Part shown: positions 36,056-48,129 of the stretch, piece after piece
How positions within the stretch are numbered: the stretch's first letter is position 1
Layout: each line of letters starts with the position of its first letter
Assembly: GCF_002224265.1 (NCBI RefSeq)
Contig: NZ_CP012881.1
Coordinates: 682,001 to 746,000 of the forward strand
Length of the DNA: 64,000 nucleotides
DNA from: Vibrio vulnificus NBRC 15645 = ATCC 27562
GTDB lineage: Bacteria > Pseudomonadota > Gammaproteobacteria > Enterobacterales > Vibrionaceae
Reading direction: 5' to 3'
Made by a program: the position numbers and the translations under genes
The notes under the pieces: generated by a model
Told to the model about the DNA's origin: nothing
The model's input: only the letters and a program-made list of their open reading frames with translations
Database searches by the model: none

Positions 36056-36406
36056 TGTCATACCTTTTGAACTTTTTGGGGATTCCACTGCAAATATCTA
36101 CAGGCCTTTTTAAACATAAGCTCAATTTATTAAATCGAGTTAGGTTGGCTGTAAAACTTGATACAGTTTAAAGTAACTGGCCAAACCATTTCAGCGCGTT
36201 TTCATATTTATGATGCATTGATCACTATAAAAACCACGAAAAACTGTAACAAAGCCTGAGAGTTACAGTGACAAAACTCATGCGATCACAGGCAAACGTT
36301 TGACTAAGAAATGATGATATCGATTAAAGTTGTGATTCAGTTCACTAATTAAACAGAGTCAGAATAAAAAGCCACCACCTCACAAAAAAGAAGCCAACAG
36401 ATAAAA
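36056..36406. promoter_or_regulatory. Upstream region of nutA with a CRP-like site
   Basis: No gene is visible. TGTGATTCAGTTCACT (36331-36346) matches TGTGA-N6-TCACA at 9 of 10 positions. Its distance from nutA (about 275 bp) is large, so the target is uncertain. Confidence 0.45.
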
Positions 36407-36438
36407 CAAAAAAAAGGACCGTTTTCTCGGTCCTTTTT
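36407..36438 (-). terminator. Terminator of the hemA-kdsA operon
   Basis: AAAAAGGACCG and CGGTCCTTTTT form an 11-bp stem, 22 bp after the kdsA stop, with a long T run on the minus strand. Confidence 0.92.
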
Positions 36439-36459
36439 GATCTTGATAACACGCAAATA

Positions 36460-38140
<1,681 letters not shown>

Positions 38141-38178
38141 TACTTGTTATCCGTTTCCTTAATTCACACTAAATATTC

Positions 38179-38562
38179 TTAACCGAAAAACATCGGTGTC
38201 TTCGAAACCGCCAATTTGCCTGCCATCGCCAGCCAACCGAGCGCACCGAAGAAAGAGAAAGTACGTAGCAGCTTATTTTTACCCAATTTAAGCGCAAAGA
38301 AACCAAGAGCAATGTAAGCCATTACACAAGTGAGCTTCTCAGTTAACCAAGGCGCTGATGGGGTAAAAGGAATGAAACCGGTGATCACAATCAGCGCAAT
38401 ACCTGAGAGCAACAACAACGAGTCGTTGATATGAGGAAAACGTTGTAAAAATGGGTGCTTCAGCTTACTTGAGTTCATCATCATTAATGCGTAACGAACG
38501 GAAAGCAGCAATGCACTAATGGCAATGGTCAGTAAATGAAAGTGTTTCAAAGCTTCGTACAT
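38179..38562 (-). CDS. sirB2: SirB2 family inner-membrane protein
   Basis: It has 127 residues from MYEALKHFHLLTIAISALLL. An upstream extension to 38622 overlaps prmC and lacks a ribosome binding site, so it is rejected; GAGAAC precedes the chosen ATG. Four hydrophobic segments are visible, so it is an integral membrane protein. Function is unknown. It lies between prmC and sirB1, as YchQ does in E. coli. Confidence 0.88.
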   Translation of the reverse strand: MYEALKHFHLLTIAISALLLSVRYALMMMNSSKLKHPFLQRFPHINDSLLLLSGIALIVITGFIPFTPSAPWLTEKLTCVMAYIALGFFALKLGKNKLLRTFSFFGALGWLAMAGKLAVSKTPMFFG

Positions 38563-38585
38563 AGTGTTCTCTTTGATATCTGGAT

Positions 38586-39461
38586 CTAGTGATCCGTGTT
38601 TTCTGGTAAAGCAACAAAGCAACCCAAAGTCACTCGATCGTTGCCACCGTAATCCTTCTCGGTTGCTACCTCTTGATATCCCAACGTTTCTAGGATTTCT
38701 CGAACAGCGATACCTTGATCGTAGCCATGTTCAAACATCAACCAGCCATGAGGCTCAAGATAGTCGCGCGCTTGTTGCGCGATATAACGGATGTCAGCCA
38801 GGCCAGACTCTTCGGCAACCAGAGCACTTTTTGGCTCAAATCGCACATCGCCTTGATTAAGATGGGGATCATTCTCATCAATATAAGGCGGATTGGAAAC
38901 GATTAAAGCAAACTTTGTGCCTTGAGCCACAGGTTCAAACCAGCTGCCCTGTTTAAAGGTCACATTTTTGATATTCAACGCCAGCGCATTCGACTCAGCA
39001 AGCAGCTTCGCTTCCTGTTGTAAATCCACGCCCATCACAGTGCGATGTGGCAGTTCAGACGCCAGTGCAATGGCAATCGCGCCCGTACCGGTACCCAAGT
39101 CGAGGATGGAGCCCGTTTGCGTAGCGGTTTTTTCTAACGCTAACTCCACTAAACGCTCGGTATCGGGGCGAGGAATTAACGTCGATGGCGCGACTTTGAA
39201 AGGCAAAGACCAAAATTCTCGTTCGCCAATGATGTACGCCACCGGTTCGCCGGATAATCGACGTGCCACTAAAGCTTCAAACTGCTGCAGCTCTTGTTCG
39301 GTCAGTATTTTATCTGGCCAAGTAAACAGATAGCTACGCGGCTTATCAAGCACATGGCAAAGCAATACCGCGGCGTCTAAAGACGGCGAATCATTGCCTA
39401 ACTCAGAAAAGCGAGATGCCGCCTGTTTAACAGCGGCATCTAGTGTCATCAACTCAGACAT
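38586..39461 (-). CDS. prmC: Release factor glutamine methyltransferase PrmC
   Basis: Methylates the GGQ glutamine of release factors, including PrfA encoded 4 bp upstream. It has 291 residues. An N-terminal helical domain precedes the SAM fold with ILDLGTGTGAIAIALASE and the catalytic NPPY motif (SNPPYIDEND). Confidence 0.95.
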   Translation of the reverse strand: MSELMTLDAAVKQAASRFSELGNDSPSLDAAVLLCHVLDKPRSYLFTWPDKILTEQELQQFEALVARRLSGEPVAYIIGEREFWSLPFKVAPSTLIPRPDTERLVELALEKTATQTGSILDLGTGTGAIAIALASELPHRTVMGVDLQQEAKLLAESNALALNIKNVTFKQGSWFEPVAQGTKFALIVSNPPYIDENDPHLNQGDVRFEPKSALVAEESGLADIRYIAQQARDYLEPHGWLMFEHGYDQGIAVREILETLGYQEVATEKDYGGNDRVTLGCFVALPENTDH

Positions 39462-39465
39462 GGGA

Positions 39466-40554
39466 TCAGTTGTTTTCCGCCAAAGCAGCCAATTGGTCCG
39501 CTTGGTGTTCCTGAATCACAGGATCGATCAAAGACTGAAGATCGCCTTCCATCACTTCAGAAAGACGGTAAATCGTCAAGTTGATGCGGTGATCTGACAC
39601 TCGGCCTTGTGGGTAGTTGTAGGTACGAATACGGTCACTACGATCGCCCGAACCAAGCAGGTTACGACGCGTATCAGACACTTCTGCTGCACGCTTAGCC
39701 TCTTCAGCTTGAACAATACGAGCAGCTAGAACAGCCATCGCCTTGGCTTTGTTTTTGTGCTGTGAACGCTCATCCTGACACTCTACCACGGTACCGGTTG
39801 GTAAGTGGGTAATACGGATTGCTGAGTCAGTGGTGTTAACGTGCTGACCGCCCGCGCCAGAAGAGCGGAAGGTATCGATTTTTAGATCGCTTGCTTTGAT
39901 CTCTGGAATTTCCGCTTCAGGAATTTCAGGCATGATTGCCACGGTACACGCCGAGGTATGTACGCGACCTTGCGATTCGGTTGCCGGCACACGTTGAACA
40001 CGGTGACCGCCCGACTCAAACTTCAAGAAACCGTAAGCGCCATCGCCATTCACTTTCGCGATCATCTCTTTGTAACCGCCATGTTCTGCTTCATTCGCTG
40101 ACATGACTTCAATACGCCAACCACGTTTTTCTGCAAACTTGCTGTACATACGGAACAGATCACCAGCAAAGATACCGGCTTCATCACCGCCTGCGCCCGC
40201 ACGAATTTCGAGGAAACAGTTACGACTGTCATTCGGATCTTTCGGTAGTAGAAGAATTTGCAGCTCCGATGCCAAGTTTTCAATCGCCACTTTTGCTGCT
40301 TTAATCTCTTCTTGTGCCATTTCACGCATCTCTGCGTCGTCTTCTTTGGCCATCTCTTCCGCAGCAACTAAATCTTCTTGCGCTTGTTGATAGGCAGTAA
40401 AGCACTTGGTGACTTCTTCAAGTTGAGAATACTCTTTTGACAGTGCACGGAATTTGTCTTGGTCACCGATCACTCCCGGATCACCAAGAAGGTGCTGCAC
40501 TTCTTCATAACGCTCAACCAGCATTTCTAGCTTGGTTAGAATCGAGGCTTTCAT
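39466..40554 (-). CDS. prfA: Peptide chain release factor 1
   Basis: Terminates translation at UAG and UAA. It has 362 residues from the second of two adjacent ATGs ([20 protein letters not shown]). The GGQ catalytic loop is [15 protein letters not shown], and the PxT-type stop-codon recognition region is [17 protein letters not shown]. It is co-transcribed between hemA and prmC. Confidence 0.97.
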   Translation of the reverse strand: MKASILTKLEMLVERYEEVQHLLGDPGVIGDQDKFRALSKEYSQLEEVTKCFTAYQQAQEDLVAAEEMAKEDDAEMREMAQEEIKAAKVAIENLASELQILLLPKDPNDSRNCFLEIRAGAGGDEAGIFAGDLFRMYSKFAEKRGWRIEVMSANEAEHGGYKEMIAKVNGDGAYGFLKFESGGHRVQRVPATESQGRVHTSACTVAIMPEIPEAEIPEIKASDLKIDTFRSSGAGGQHVNTTDSAIRITHLPTGTVVECQDERSQHKNKAKAMAVLAARIVQAEEAKRAAEVSDTRRNLLGSGDRSDRIRTYNYPQGRVSDHRINLTIYRLSEVMEGDLQSLIDPVIQEHQADQLAALAENN

Positions 40555-40582
40555 CATTTATATATCTTACTGATTGATAGAA

Positions 40583-41842
40583 TTATTTGAGTTCATCCAG
40601 CCCTAAGCTTTGGCGAATGACGGTTAATTTTGCGGGCTCACCCTGCTCTGCGGCCAATTGTAGCGCACGTGTGGGTGCATGGATGAGTTTATTTGTCAGA
40701 CGAGTACTCAGCTCACGCAGTACTTTCTCTGGGTCACTACCGCTTTCAAGTGATAACAGCGCTTTGCTGAGTAAATCCTCACGAATTTCATTGGCCGACT
40801 GGCGATACTCACGAATACTGTCCACCGCTTGGAGCGAGCGAAGCCAACTCATAAAAGCAGCACTTTCTTCTGCCACGATCGCTTCAGCTTGAATCGCTTC
40901 GACTTTGCGCTGCTCGATATTGCTGTCAATAATCGATTGCAGATCGTCAACAGTATACAAGTAAGCATCATTCAAATCGCCTACTTGCGCTTCCACATCA
41001 CGCGGTACCGCAATATCCACGAGCAGAATGGGCTGATGACGGCGCTGCTTGAGCGCCGTTTCCACCATGCCTTTCCCAATGATCGGCAGCGGGCTCGCCG
41101 TGGAGCTGATCACGATGTCTGCTTTGGCAAGATGATTGGGAATCTCTTGCAAGCTGATCACCTGAGCATCAAATTGCTCTGCTAAGGTCAGTGCACGCTC
41201 ACGAGTACGGTTTGCAACAATCATTTTACTACACCCGTTCGCGTGAAGGTGCTTCGCCACCAATTCGATGGTTTCACCAGCGCCGACCAATAGCACAGTG
41301 GATTGAGCCAACGATTCAAAAATGTGTTTGGCTAACGTACAAGCGGCATACGCGACCGAAACGGCGTTACCGCCAATATCGGTTTCCGTGCGGACGCGCT
41401 TAGCAACGGAAAAGGTTTTCTGAAACAATTTTTCCAAAGACGCATCCACCGCCTGCTGCTCACGCGAGTCGGAATACGCCTGTTTCACCTGCCCTAATAT
41501 TTGTGGTTCACCCAGCACCAAAGAATCCAAGCCGCAAGAAACGCGCATCAGATGGCGAATTGCCGCTTGTTCTTCGTACACATACAAACTCGGTTTGAGC
41601 TCTTCTAAACCGATTTGATGAAACTGACTCAACCAATCAATCACCTTGCTGCGTGCACCCGATTTAACATCGCAATACACCTCGGTGCGGTTACAGGTAG
41701 AGAGAATCACGCTGCCATTGACTGCTTCATGCTGGCTGAGCTGCTGTAGTGCATTGGCCAGTTTGTCTGGACCAAACGCCACTTTCTCTCGCAAGTCAAC
41801 CGACGCGGTATGGTGATTTATGCCAATAGCAAGCAAAGACAT
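40583..41842 (-). CDS. hemA: Glutamyl-tRNA reductase
   Basis: First committed step of C5-pathway tetrapyrrole synthesis: Glu-tRNA to glutamate-1-semialdehyde. It has 419 residues. The catalytic Cys50 is in [12 protein letters not shown]. The NADPH domain holds [17 protein letters not shown], and a C-terminal dimerisation helix follows. It heads the operon, with lolB divergent. Confidence 0.97.
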   Translation of the reverse strand: MSLLAIGINHHTASVDLREKVAFGPDKLANALQQLSQHEAVNGSVILSTCNRTEVYCDVKSGARSKVIDWLSQFHQIGLEELKPSLYVYEEQAAIRHLMRVSCGLDSLVLGEPQILGQVKQAYSDSREQQAVDASLEKLFQKTFSVAKRVRTETDIGGNAVSVAYAACTLAKHIFESLAQSTVLLVGAGETIELVAKHLHANGCSKMIVANRTRERALTLAEQFDAQVISLQEIPNHLAKADIVISSTASPLPIIGKGMVETALKQRRHQPILLVDIAVPRDVEAQVGDLNDAYLYTVDDLQSIIDSNIEQRKVEAIQAEAIVAEESAAFMSWLRSLQAVDSIREYRQSANEIREDLLSKALLSLESGSDPEKVLRELSTRLTNKLIHAPTRALQLAAEQGEPAKLTVIRQSLGLDELK

Positions 41843-42001
41843 CGATAGTGCTTTCTCTGTACAGAATGGAAAATTAGGAGGCGAATTTTACTTTATGCAC
41901 GACTTTATTAAAAGGGTGTAGCGGATTTGTTTTCCTTACTTCGTGAGTTCGATGCTATAGTTGAGCGCTCAAAGACTTAAATCAGACAGAAAGTATCCGC
42001 C

Positions 42002-42610
42002 ATGTTTCGACGAACTTATTTTTGGTTAATGCTCTTGCCGCTGTTTATGGTTGGATGTACTGGCCTTCCGGAACATCCCACCAGCGTTGAGTGGCAAAGT
42101 CATCAAGCAAAACTGTCACAAATTCAATCATTTCAAGCCGTTGGAAAACTGGGTTACATTTCGCCAGAACAACGACAAAACCTCAACTTCTATTGGAAAC
42201 ACTCACCAGAACAAAGCAACCTGCGTTTTACGACGTTTCTTGGCCAAACCGCATTAAATCTCACCATGACGCCGCAAGGTGCTCGAGTTGAAACCTACGA
42301 TGACCAAATTTTAACCGCCGAGAATGCGACCGCTTTGGTTCAACAGTTAACCGGGTTGGTTATACCTGTCGAACAACTGAGTGACTGGATCATCGGTTTG
42401 CCGAATGGCGCTGACGACTTTCAACTCAATGAGCAAAATACACTCGGCTCATTAGAGAAAGATCTCAATTTCCAGCGTTGGCATATCGCCTACACGCAGT
42501 ATCGTGATGTGGAATTTCATCAACAAGTTGTACCGCTGCCAGCCAAGCTTAGCCTGACCCAGCAAGACATCAAATTAAACATCGTTGTGAGTAAGTGGAC
42601 GCTAAAATAA
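42002..42610 (+). CDS. lolB: Outer-membrane lipoprotein receptor LolB
   Basis: Receives lipoproteins from LolA and inserts them in the outer membrane. It has 202 residues. Signal peptide [19 protein letters not shown] ends in lipobox V-G-C, followed by [19 protein letters not shown]. It has the beta-sandwich core of the family with [12 protein letters not shown]. Its stop overlaps the ispE start (TAATG). Confidence 0.93.
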   Translation: MFRRTYFWLMLLPLFMVGCTGLPEHPTSVEWQSHQAKLSQIQSFQAVGKLGYISPEQRQNLNFYWKHSPEQSNLRFTTFLGQTALNLTMTPQGARVETYDDQILTAENATALVQQLTGLVIPVEQLSDWIIGLPNGADDFQLNEQNTLGSLEKDLNFQRWHIAYTQYRDVEFHQQVVPLPAKLSLTQQDIKLNIVVSKWTLK

Positions 42611-43482
42611 TGATCACCAGCCCAACTACTTGGCCCTCACCTGCCAAACTCAATCTTTTCTTGTACATCAATGGCCGTACTGACAATGGTTATCACGAAC
42701 TGCAAACGTTATTTCAGTTCCTCGATTACGGCGATGAATTGACCATCAGCTCCAACCAAAGCGGAGTCATCATCATCACACCCGAGATAGCCGAGCTTCC
42801 TGTTGAAGATAATCTTATTTGGAAAGCCGCTAATGCGCTTCAACAAAAGACCGGATGTACGTTGGGTGCCCACATTCATCTGAACAAAATATTGCCGATG
42901 GGCGGCGGTATTGGTGGTGGTTCTTCCAATGCAGCAACAGCATTGGTTGCGCTGAATTTTCTTTGGCAACTTGGTCTTTCTGATGATGAATTAGCCGACA
43001 TTGGCTTAAAATTGGGCGCGGATGTGCCCGTTTTTGTGCGCGGCCATGCGGCATTTGCTGAAGGTGTTGGCGAAAAACTGACGCCAGCACAACCAGAAGA
43101 GAAGTGGTATTTGGTGGTGAGACCCGATGTGCACATCGCCACCGTCGATATTTTCACGCATCCACAATTGACGAGAAATACGCCAAAGCGTTCTCTGGAA
43201 ACGCTTCTTGACAGCGAATACGGAAACGATTGCGAAAAAATTGTCCGAATGATCCACCCAAAGGTTGATAAGCAACTTTCATGGCTGCTACAATACGCGC
43301 CGTCAAGATTGACGGGGACCGGATCTTGCGTTTTCGCTGAATTTAACAGCAGATCTGAAGCGGAATCAATCCTTGCCCAACTCTCTGACAATGTCTCGGC
43401 ATTTGTCGCTCAAGGGCGCAATATTTCGCCGCTAAAAGAGACGTTGGCTGATCATCTTTCAGCCCAAAACCGACCTATTTAA
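42610..43482 (+). CDS. ispE: 4-diphosphocytidyl-2-C-methyl-D-erythritol kinase
   Basis: ATP-dependent kinase of the non-mevalonate isoprenoid pathway. It has 290 residues. The start at 42610 shares its A with the lolB stop codon; an in-frame ATG at 42595 inside lolB is less likely. GHMP kinase motifs: [15 protein letters not shown] and [18 protein letters not shown], with C-terminal [13 protein letters not shown]. Confidence 0.96.
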   Translation: MITSPTTWPSPAKLNLFLYINGRTDNGYHELQTLFQFLDYGDELTISSNQSGVIIITPEIAELPVEDNLIWKAANALQQKTGCTLGAHIHLNKILPMGGGIGGGSSNAATALVALNFLWQLGLSDDELADIGLKLGADVPVFVRGHAAFAEGVGEKLTPAQPEEKWYLVVRPDVHIATVDIFTHPQLTRNTPKRSLETLLDSEYGNDCEKIVRMIHPKVDKQLSWLLQYAPSRLTGTGSCVFAEFNSRSEAESILAQLSDNVSAFVAQGRNISPLKETLADHLSAQNRPI

Positions 43483-43511
43483 AAACTGGACGCAACCCTG
43501 AGGTTTCCACC

Positions 43512-44456
43512 GTGCCTGATATGAAGCTATTTGCTGGTAACGCAACACCTGAACTAGCCCAACGTATTGCTGATCGTCTCTACATCTCTCTTGGTGATGC
43601 CACTGTTTCTCGTTTCTCTGACGGTGAAGTAGCGGTACAAATCAACGAAAATGTACGTGGTAGTGACGTTTTCATTATTCAATCAACCTGTGCGCCGACC
43701 AACGACAACCTAATGGAGCTGGTCGTAATGATTGATGCAATGCGCCGCGCTTCAGCGGGCCGTATTACAGCAGTTATTCCTTACTTTGGTTACGCTCGTC
43801 AAGACCGCCGCGTGCGTTCAGCGCGTGTGCCAATCACTGCAAAAGTAGTCGCAGACTTCCTTTCAAACGTGGGTGTTGACCGCGTTCTGACGATTGACCT
43901 ACACGCAGAGCAAATTCAAGGCTTCTTCGATGTGCCAGTAGACAACATCTTCGGTACACCAGTGCTTCTTGAAGATATGCACGCGCGTGGCCTAGAAGAT
44001 CCTGTTGTTGTATCTCCAGACCTTGGTGGTGTTGTTCGTGCTCGAGCAACGGCAAAAGCGCTCGGTGATATCGACATCGCTATCGTCGATAAGCGTCGTC
44101 CACGTGCCAACGTTTCTGAAGTGATGAACCTTATCGGTGATGTTGAAGGTCGTGACTGTGTGATCGTGGATGACATGATCGACACTGGCGGCACACTATG
44201 TAAGGCAGCAGAAGCACTAAAAGAACGTGGTGCAAAACGTGTATTTGCTTACGCAACTCACGCCGTGTTCTCAGGCAACGCAGCGAAAAACATTAAAAAC
44301 TCTGTGCTTGACCAAGTGATCGTCACTGACTCAATCACGTTGAGCAAAGAGATGGCCGCAACCGGTAAAGTGACTCAACTAACTCTATCTGGCATGTTGG
44401 CTGAAGCGATTCGTCGTATCAGCAACGAAGAGTCTATCTCTGCGATGTTTAACTAA
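43512..44456 (+). CDS. prs: Ribose-phosphate pyrophosphokinase
   Basis: Makes PRPP from ribose-5-phosphate and ATP for nucleotide, His and Trp synthesis. It has 314 residues, with a GTG start as in E. coli. Motifs: [32 protein letters not shown] and the PRPP loop [21 protein letters not shown] terminator follows. Confidence 0.98.
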   Translation: MPDMKLFAGNATPELAQRIADRLYISLGDATVSRFSDGEVAVQINENVRGSDVFIIQSTCAPTNDNLMELVVMIDAMRRASAGRITAVIPYFGYARQDRRVRSARVPITAKVVADFLSNVGVDRVLTIDLHAEQIQGFFDVPVDNIFGTPVLLEDMHARGLEDPVVVSPDLGGVVRARATAKALGDIDIAIVDKRRPRANVSEVMNLIGDVEGRDCVIVDDMIDTGGTLCKAAEALKERGAKRVFAYATHAVFSGNAAKNIKNSVLDQVIVTDSITLSKEMAATGKVTQLTLSGMLAEAIRRISNEESISAMFN

Positions 44457-44484
44457 TCACCCTTTTCGATTAGTCCAATTTTAG

Positions 44485-44510
44485 AACACCCCTTGATTGG
44501 GGTGTTTTTA
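44485..44510 (+). terminator. Terminator after prs
   Basis: AACACCCC, TTGATT loop, GGGGTGTT and a T-rich tail. Confidence 0.9.
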
Positions 44511-44593
44511 TTTGCGATAGGCTTAGCCTCGCCCATCGTTACTTTTCTGTGCTATCATACCGCGCTTTTGAAGATTCCAAAGAGATCCTAACC

Positions 44594-45184
44594 TTGAGTC
44601 AACAGATCAAACTTCTTGTCGGCCTTGCTAATCCTGGGCCTGAATATGCCAAAACTCGCCACAATGCGGGCGCTTGGGTAGTAGAAGAACTGGCACGCGT
44701 TCACAACATTACGCTAAAGAATGAAGCAAAGTTCTATGGCTTAACAGGACGTATTGTGATGAATGGTCAGGAACTGCGTTTACTGATTCCTACTACTTTT
44801 ATGAACCTTTCTGGCAAAGCCATTGCCGCATTGGCAAAGTTTTATCAGATTCAACCAGAAGAGATCATGGTCGCGCATGACGAGCTGGATCTTCCTCCTG
44901 GTATCGCAAAGTTCAAAAAAGGTGGTGGCCATGGTGGCCACAATGGGTTGCGAGATACCATTAGTAAACTGGGCAACAATAAAGAATTCTACCGTCTACG
45001 GATCGGCATTGGCCATCCTGGACACAAAGATAAAGTAGCGGGTTTTGTACTGGGTAAAGCACCTGCCAGTGAACAATCCTTACTCGACGCTAGCGTCGAC
45101 GAATCTGTTCGCTGCTTGGATATTTTGATCAAAGATGGTCTATCCAAAGCACAAAACCGCCTCCACACGTTCAAAGCTGAATAA
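44594..45184 (+). CDS. pth: Peptidyl-tRNA hydrolase
   Basis: Recycles tRNA from dropped-off peptidyl-tRNA. It has 196 residues from a TTG start at 44594; the in-frame GTG at 44549 overlaps a likely -10 box (TATCAT) and is rejected. Motifs: [20 protein letters not shown] with the catalytic His, [10 protein letters not shown], and [12 protein letters not shown]. It is followed 10 bp later by ychF. Confidence 0.95.
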   Translation: MSQQIKLLVGLANPGPEYAKTRHNAGAWVVEELARVHNITLKNEAKFYGLTGRIVMNGQELRLLIPTTFMNLSGKAIAALAKFYQIQPEEIMVAHDELDLPPGIAKFKKGGGHGGHNGLRDTISKLGNNKEFYRLRIGIGHPGHKDKVAGFVLGKAPASEQSLLDASVDESVRCLDILIKDGLSKAQNRLHTFKAE

Positions 45185-45194
45185 GGTTACAATC

Positions 45195-46286
45195 ATGGGT
45201 TTTAAATGTGGCATCGTTGGCTTGCCAAACGTTGGTAAATCAACTCTGTTTAACGCACTGACTAAAGCGGGTATTGAAGCCGCTAACTTCCCGTTCTGTA
45301 CAATCGAACCAAACACTGGCGTGGTACCAGTGCCAGATTTGCGTTTAGACGAATTGGCAAAAATCGTAAACCCACAACGTATTCTGCCAACAACGATGGA
45401 ATTCGTTGACATTGCAGGTCTAGTAGCTGGCGCATCTCGCGGCGAAGGTCTGGGCAACAAATTCCTAGCCAACATCCGTGAAACGGACGCAATTGGTCAC
45501 GTAGTTCGTTGTTTTGAAAACGAAAATATTGTTCACGTTGCAGGCAAAGTCTCTCCAATCGAAGATATTGAAGTGATCAATCTTGAACTTGCCATGGCTG
45601 ACCTTGATTCTTGCGAGCGCGCCATTCAGCGCCAAGCGAAGAAAGCAAAAGGCGGCGATAAAGACGCCAAATTCGAACTGACTGTTCTAGAAAAGCTGCT
45701 TCCTGTCCTCACTGAAGGTGGCTCTGCACGTACTGTAGAACTGTCTAAAGAAGAACTTGCCGCCGTTGGTTACCTAAACTTCCTAACACTGAAGCCAACC
45801 ATGTACATCGCTAACGTGAATGAAGATGGCTTCGAAAACAACCCATACCTAGACGCCGTTCGCGAGTTTGCAGCGAAAGAGAACAACGTGGTTGTTCCAG
45901 TTTGTGCCGCTATCGAATCAGAGATGGCTGAGCTCGAAGACGACGAGCGTGCAGAATTCCTAGCGGATATGGGCATTGAAGAGCCGGGTCTAAACCGCGT
46001 TATCCGTGCAGGTTACGAATTGCTGAGCCTACACACTTACTTTACTGCGGGTGTGAAAGAAGTTCGTGCATGGACGATCCCTATCGGTGCGACTGCACCA
46101 AAGGCTGCAGGTAAGATCCACACCGATTTTGAGAAAGGCTTCATCCGTGCAGAAGTTATTGCCTACGATGATTTCATTCAATTTAAAGGTGAAAACGGAG
46201 CAAAAGACGCAGGTAAGTGGCGTCTAGAAGGCAAAGAGTACATCGTTAAAGATGGCGATGTGGTTCATTTCCGTTTCAACGTTTAA
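45195..46286 (+). CDS. ychF: Redox-regulated ATPase YchF (Obg family)
   Basis: Ribosome-associated ATPase. It has 363 residues from [20 protein letters not shown] (P-loop). Further motifs include [20 protein letters not shown] (switch region) and a C-terminal TGS-like domain ending in [12 protein letters not shown]. An in-frame upstream ATG inside pth is rejected. It lies just downstream of pth, the standard pairing. Confidence 0.97.
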   Translation: MGFKCGIVGLPNVGKSTLFNALTKAGIEAANFPFCTIEPNTGVVPVPDLRLDELAKIVNPQRILPTTMEFVDIAGLVAGASRGEGLGNKFLANIRETDAIGHVVRCFENENIVHVAGKVSPIEDIEVINLELAMADLDSCERAIQRQAKKAKGGDKDAKFELTVLEKLLPVLTEGGSARTVELSKEELAAVGYLNFLTLKPTMYIANVNEDGFENNPYLDAVREFAAKENNVVVPVCAAIESEMAELEDDERAEFLADMGIEEPGLNRVIRAGYELLSLHTYFTAGVKEVRAWTIPIGATAPKAAGKIHTDFEKGFIRAEVIAYDDFIQFKGENGAKDAGKWRLEGKEYIVKDGDVVHFRFNV

Positions 46287-46322
46287 TTATTTGTTTAAAC
46301 TTTAAACAACTCAATCGAATAC

Positions 46323-46349
46323 AAAGCCAGCCAGATCGCTGGCTTTTTT
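46323..46349 (+). terminator. Terminator after ychF
   Basis: AAAGCCAGC, a 6-nt loop, GCTGGCTTT and further T. Confidence 0.9.
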
Positions 46350-46483
46350 ATTGGCTGAGAAAAAAGTTCACATTAAGTTATTCAAACCAAGTCAATTTGT
46401 TAGCACTTTTCGATCACAAACACGCCTCTTTGTTTAAAAAGAAAGCGAACGATTTATTTGTCCCGATTTATTTAAAAAAACTG

Positions 46484-46512
46484 TTGACGGTTGTGACGCA
46501 ACTCCTCATAAT
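46484..46512 (+). promoter_or_regulatory. Promoter of the Met-Leu-Gln tRNA operon
   Basis: TTGACG, exactly 17 nt, CATAAT, followed by a GC-rich discriminator (GCGCCCCG). The discriminator is the hallmark of stringently controlled stable-RNA promoters. The first tRNA begins 57 bp later. Confidence 0.85.
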
Positions 46513-46568
46513 GCGCCCCGTTCCCAACGAGACAGCGATGAAACGAAAGGAACAGAAAACATGGTTTT

Positions 46569-46645
46569 GGCTACGTAGCTCAGCTGGTTAGAGCACATCA
46601 CTCATAATGATGGGGTCACAGGTTCGAATCCCGTCGTAGCCACCA
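46569..46645 (+). tRNA. tRNA-Met (CAT), copy 1
   Basis: 77 nt; acceptor GGCTACG/CGTAGCC, anticodon loop CTCATAA, CCA encoded. Near-identical to the E. coli elongator tRNA-Met. First gene of the operon. Confidence 0.96.
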
Positions 46646-46683
46646 TCCCTAAGAACTTTTTTAAAGAGTTATTAGGAATAGTT

Positions 46684-46768
46684 GCGGAAGTGGCGAAATT
46701 GGTAGACGCACCAGATTTAGGTTCTGGCGCCGCGAGGTGTGAGAGTTCGAGTCTCTCCTTCCGCACCA
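46684..46768 (+). tRNA. tRNA-Leu (TAG), copy 1
   Basis: 85 nt; acceptor GCGGAAG/CTTCCGC, anticodon loop ATTTAGG, long variable arm, CCA encoded. Unlike copies 2-6, its leader does not pair with its trailer. Confidence 0.96.
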
Positions 46769-46777
46769 TGTTTCAGT

Positions 46778-46852
46778 AGGTCTATCGCCAAGCGGTAAGG
46801 CAGCGGCTTTTGATGCCGCCATTCCCTGGTTCGAATCCAGGTAGACCTGCCA
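46778..46852 (+). tRNA. tRNA-Gln (TTG), copy 1
   Basis: 75 nt; acceptor AGGTCTA/TAGACCT, anticodon TTG in loop TTTTGAT, CCA encoded. Only 9 nt separate it from the preceding tRNA-Leu. Confidence 0.96.
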
Positions 46853-46929
46853 ACTATTTAAGTGAAAACCTTTCATAAAGGGGTTGTCACTGAGAGAGAG
46901 AATAGTTATATTGTCTCGCTCCAAAAGAT

Positions 46930-47006
46930 GGCTACGTAGCTCAGCTGGTTAGAGCACATCACTCATAATGATGGGGTCACAGGTTCGAATCCCGTCGTAG
47001 CCACCA
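46930..47006 (+). tRNA. tRNA-Met (CAT), copy 2
   Basis: Identical to copy 1. It starts the 476-bp duplicated block. Confidence 0.96.
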
Positions 47007-47050
47007 TTCCTAAACATTCTCTTCACTGAGAGCTTTTAGGAATAAATAAT

Positions 47051-47135
47051 GCGGAAGTGGCGAAATTGGTAGACGCACCAGATTTAGGTTCTGGCGCCGC
47101 AAGGTGTGAGAGTTCGAGTCTCTCCTTCCGCACCA
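47051..47135 (+). tRNA. tRNA-Leu (TAG), copy 2
   Basis: 85 nt; differs from copy 1 by one base in the variable arm (CCGCAAGG versus CCGCGAGG). Leader and trailer pair over 7 positions with one mismatch. Confidence 0.96.
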
Positions 47136-47189
47136 TGATTTAAGTTTCTAGTCGATGATTAGAAACGGATAGTGAAAGCTATCAACTGC

Positions 47190-47264
47190 AGGTCTATCGC
47201 CAAGCGGTAAGGCAGCGGCTTTTGATGCCGCCATTCCCTGGTTCGAATCCAGGTAGACCTGCCA
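47190..47264 (+). tRNA. tRNA-Gln (TTG), copy 2
   Basis: Identical to copy 1; preceded by a spacer with two hairpins. Confidence 0.96.
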
Positions 47265-47309
47265 CTATTTAGCTATTGAGATGATTATCTTAATTAGCAG
47301 ACAATTTAT

Positions 47310-47394
47310 GCGGAAGTGGCGAAATTGGTAGACGCACCAGATTTAGGTTCTGGCGCCGCGAGGTGTGAGAGTTCGAGTCTCTCCTTCCGCACCA
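47310..47394 (+). tRNA. tRNA-Leu (TAG), copy 3
   Basis: 85 nt; flanked by ACAATTTAT before and ATAAATTGT at its 3' end (including the A of CCA), a perfect 9-bp complement. Confidence 0.96.
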
Positions 47395-47405
47395 TAAATT
47401 GTTGT

Positions 47406-47482
47406 GGCTACGTAGCTCAGCTGGTTAGAGCACATCACTCATAATGATGGGGTCACAGGTTCGAATCCCGTCGTAGCCACCA
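47406..47482 (+). tRNA. tRNA-Met (CAT), copy 3
   Basis: Identical to copies 1 and 2; starts the second 476-bp block. Confidence 0.96.
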
Positions 47483-47526
47483 TTCCTAAACATTCTCTCC
47501 ATTGAGAGTTTTTAGGAATAAATAAT

Positions 47527-47611
47527 GCGGAAGTGGCGAAATTGGTAGACGCACCAGATTTAGGTTCTGGCGCCGCAAGGTGTGAGAGTTCGAGTCTCTC
47601 CTTCCGCACCA
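47527..47611 (+). tRNA. tRNA-Leu (TAG), copy 4
   Basis: 85 nt; same CCGCAAGG variant and same flanks as copy 2, as expected from block duplication. Confidence 0.96.
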
Positions 47612-47665
47612 TGATTTAAGTTTCTAATCAATGGTTAGAAACCGATAGCGTAAGCTGTCAGCTGT

Positions 47666-47740
47666 AGGTCTATCGCCAAGCGGTAAGGCAGCGGCTTTTG
47701 ATGCCGCCATTCCCTGGTTCGAATCCAGGTAGACCTGCCA
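47666..47740 (+). tRNA. tRNA-Gln (TTG), copy 3
   Basis: Identical to copy 1. Confidence 0.96.
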
Positions 47741-47784
47741 CTATTTAGCTATTAAGACAATGTCTTGATGCATGAAAATTCGAT

Positions 47785-47869
47785 GCGGAAGTGGCGAAAT
47801 TGGTAGACGCACCAGATTTAGGTTCTGGCGCCGCGAGGTGTGAGAGTTCGAGTCTCTCCTTCCGCACCA
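47785..47869 (+). tRNA. tRNA-Leu (TAG), copy 5
   Basis: 85 nt; leader AAATTCGAT is complementary to ATCGAATTT at the 3' end. Confidence 0.96.
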
Positions 47870-47924
47870 TCGAATTTCTTTTCTAAGCGAACACTTAGAA
47901 AACGATAGCAAAGCTGTCATCTGT

Positions 47925-47999
47925 AGGTCTATCGCCAAGCGGTAAGGCAGCGGCTTTTGATGCCGCCATTCCCTGGTTCGAATCCAGGTAGACCTGCCA
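47925..47999 (+). tRNA. tRNA-Gln (TTG), copy 4
   Basis: Identical to copy 1; about 260 bp from copies 3 and 5. Confidence 0.96.
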
Positions 48000-48044
48000 C
48001 TAATTCGTTATTAAGACTCTGTTTTGATAACAACACAAATCGAT

Positions 48045-48129
48045 GCGGAAGTGGCGAAATTGGTAGACGCACCAGATTTAGGTTCTGGCGCCGCGAGGTG
48101 TGAGAGTTCGAGTCTCTCCTTCCGCACCA
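48045..48129 (+). tRNA. tRNA-Leu (TAG), copy 6
   Basis: 85 nt; leader CAAATCGAT is complementary to ATCGATTTG at the 3' end. Confidence 0.96.

Larger units (their letters stand above)
46930..47869 (+). repeat. Two-copy 476-bp duplication Met-Leu-Gln-Leu inside the tRNA operon
   Basis: Start-to-start distances between Met2/Met3, Leu2/Leu4 and Gln2/Gln3 are all 476 bp, and Leu3/Leu5 is 475 bp. The Met-Leu spacers are almost identical. Beyond the second block a Gln-Leu unit recurs every 259-261 bp. Confidence 0.9.
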
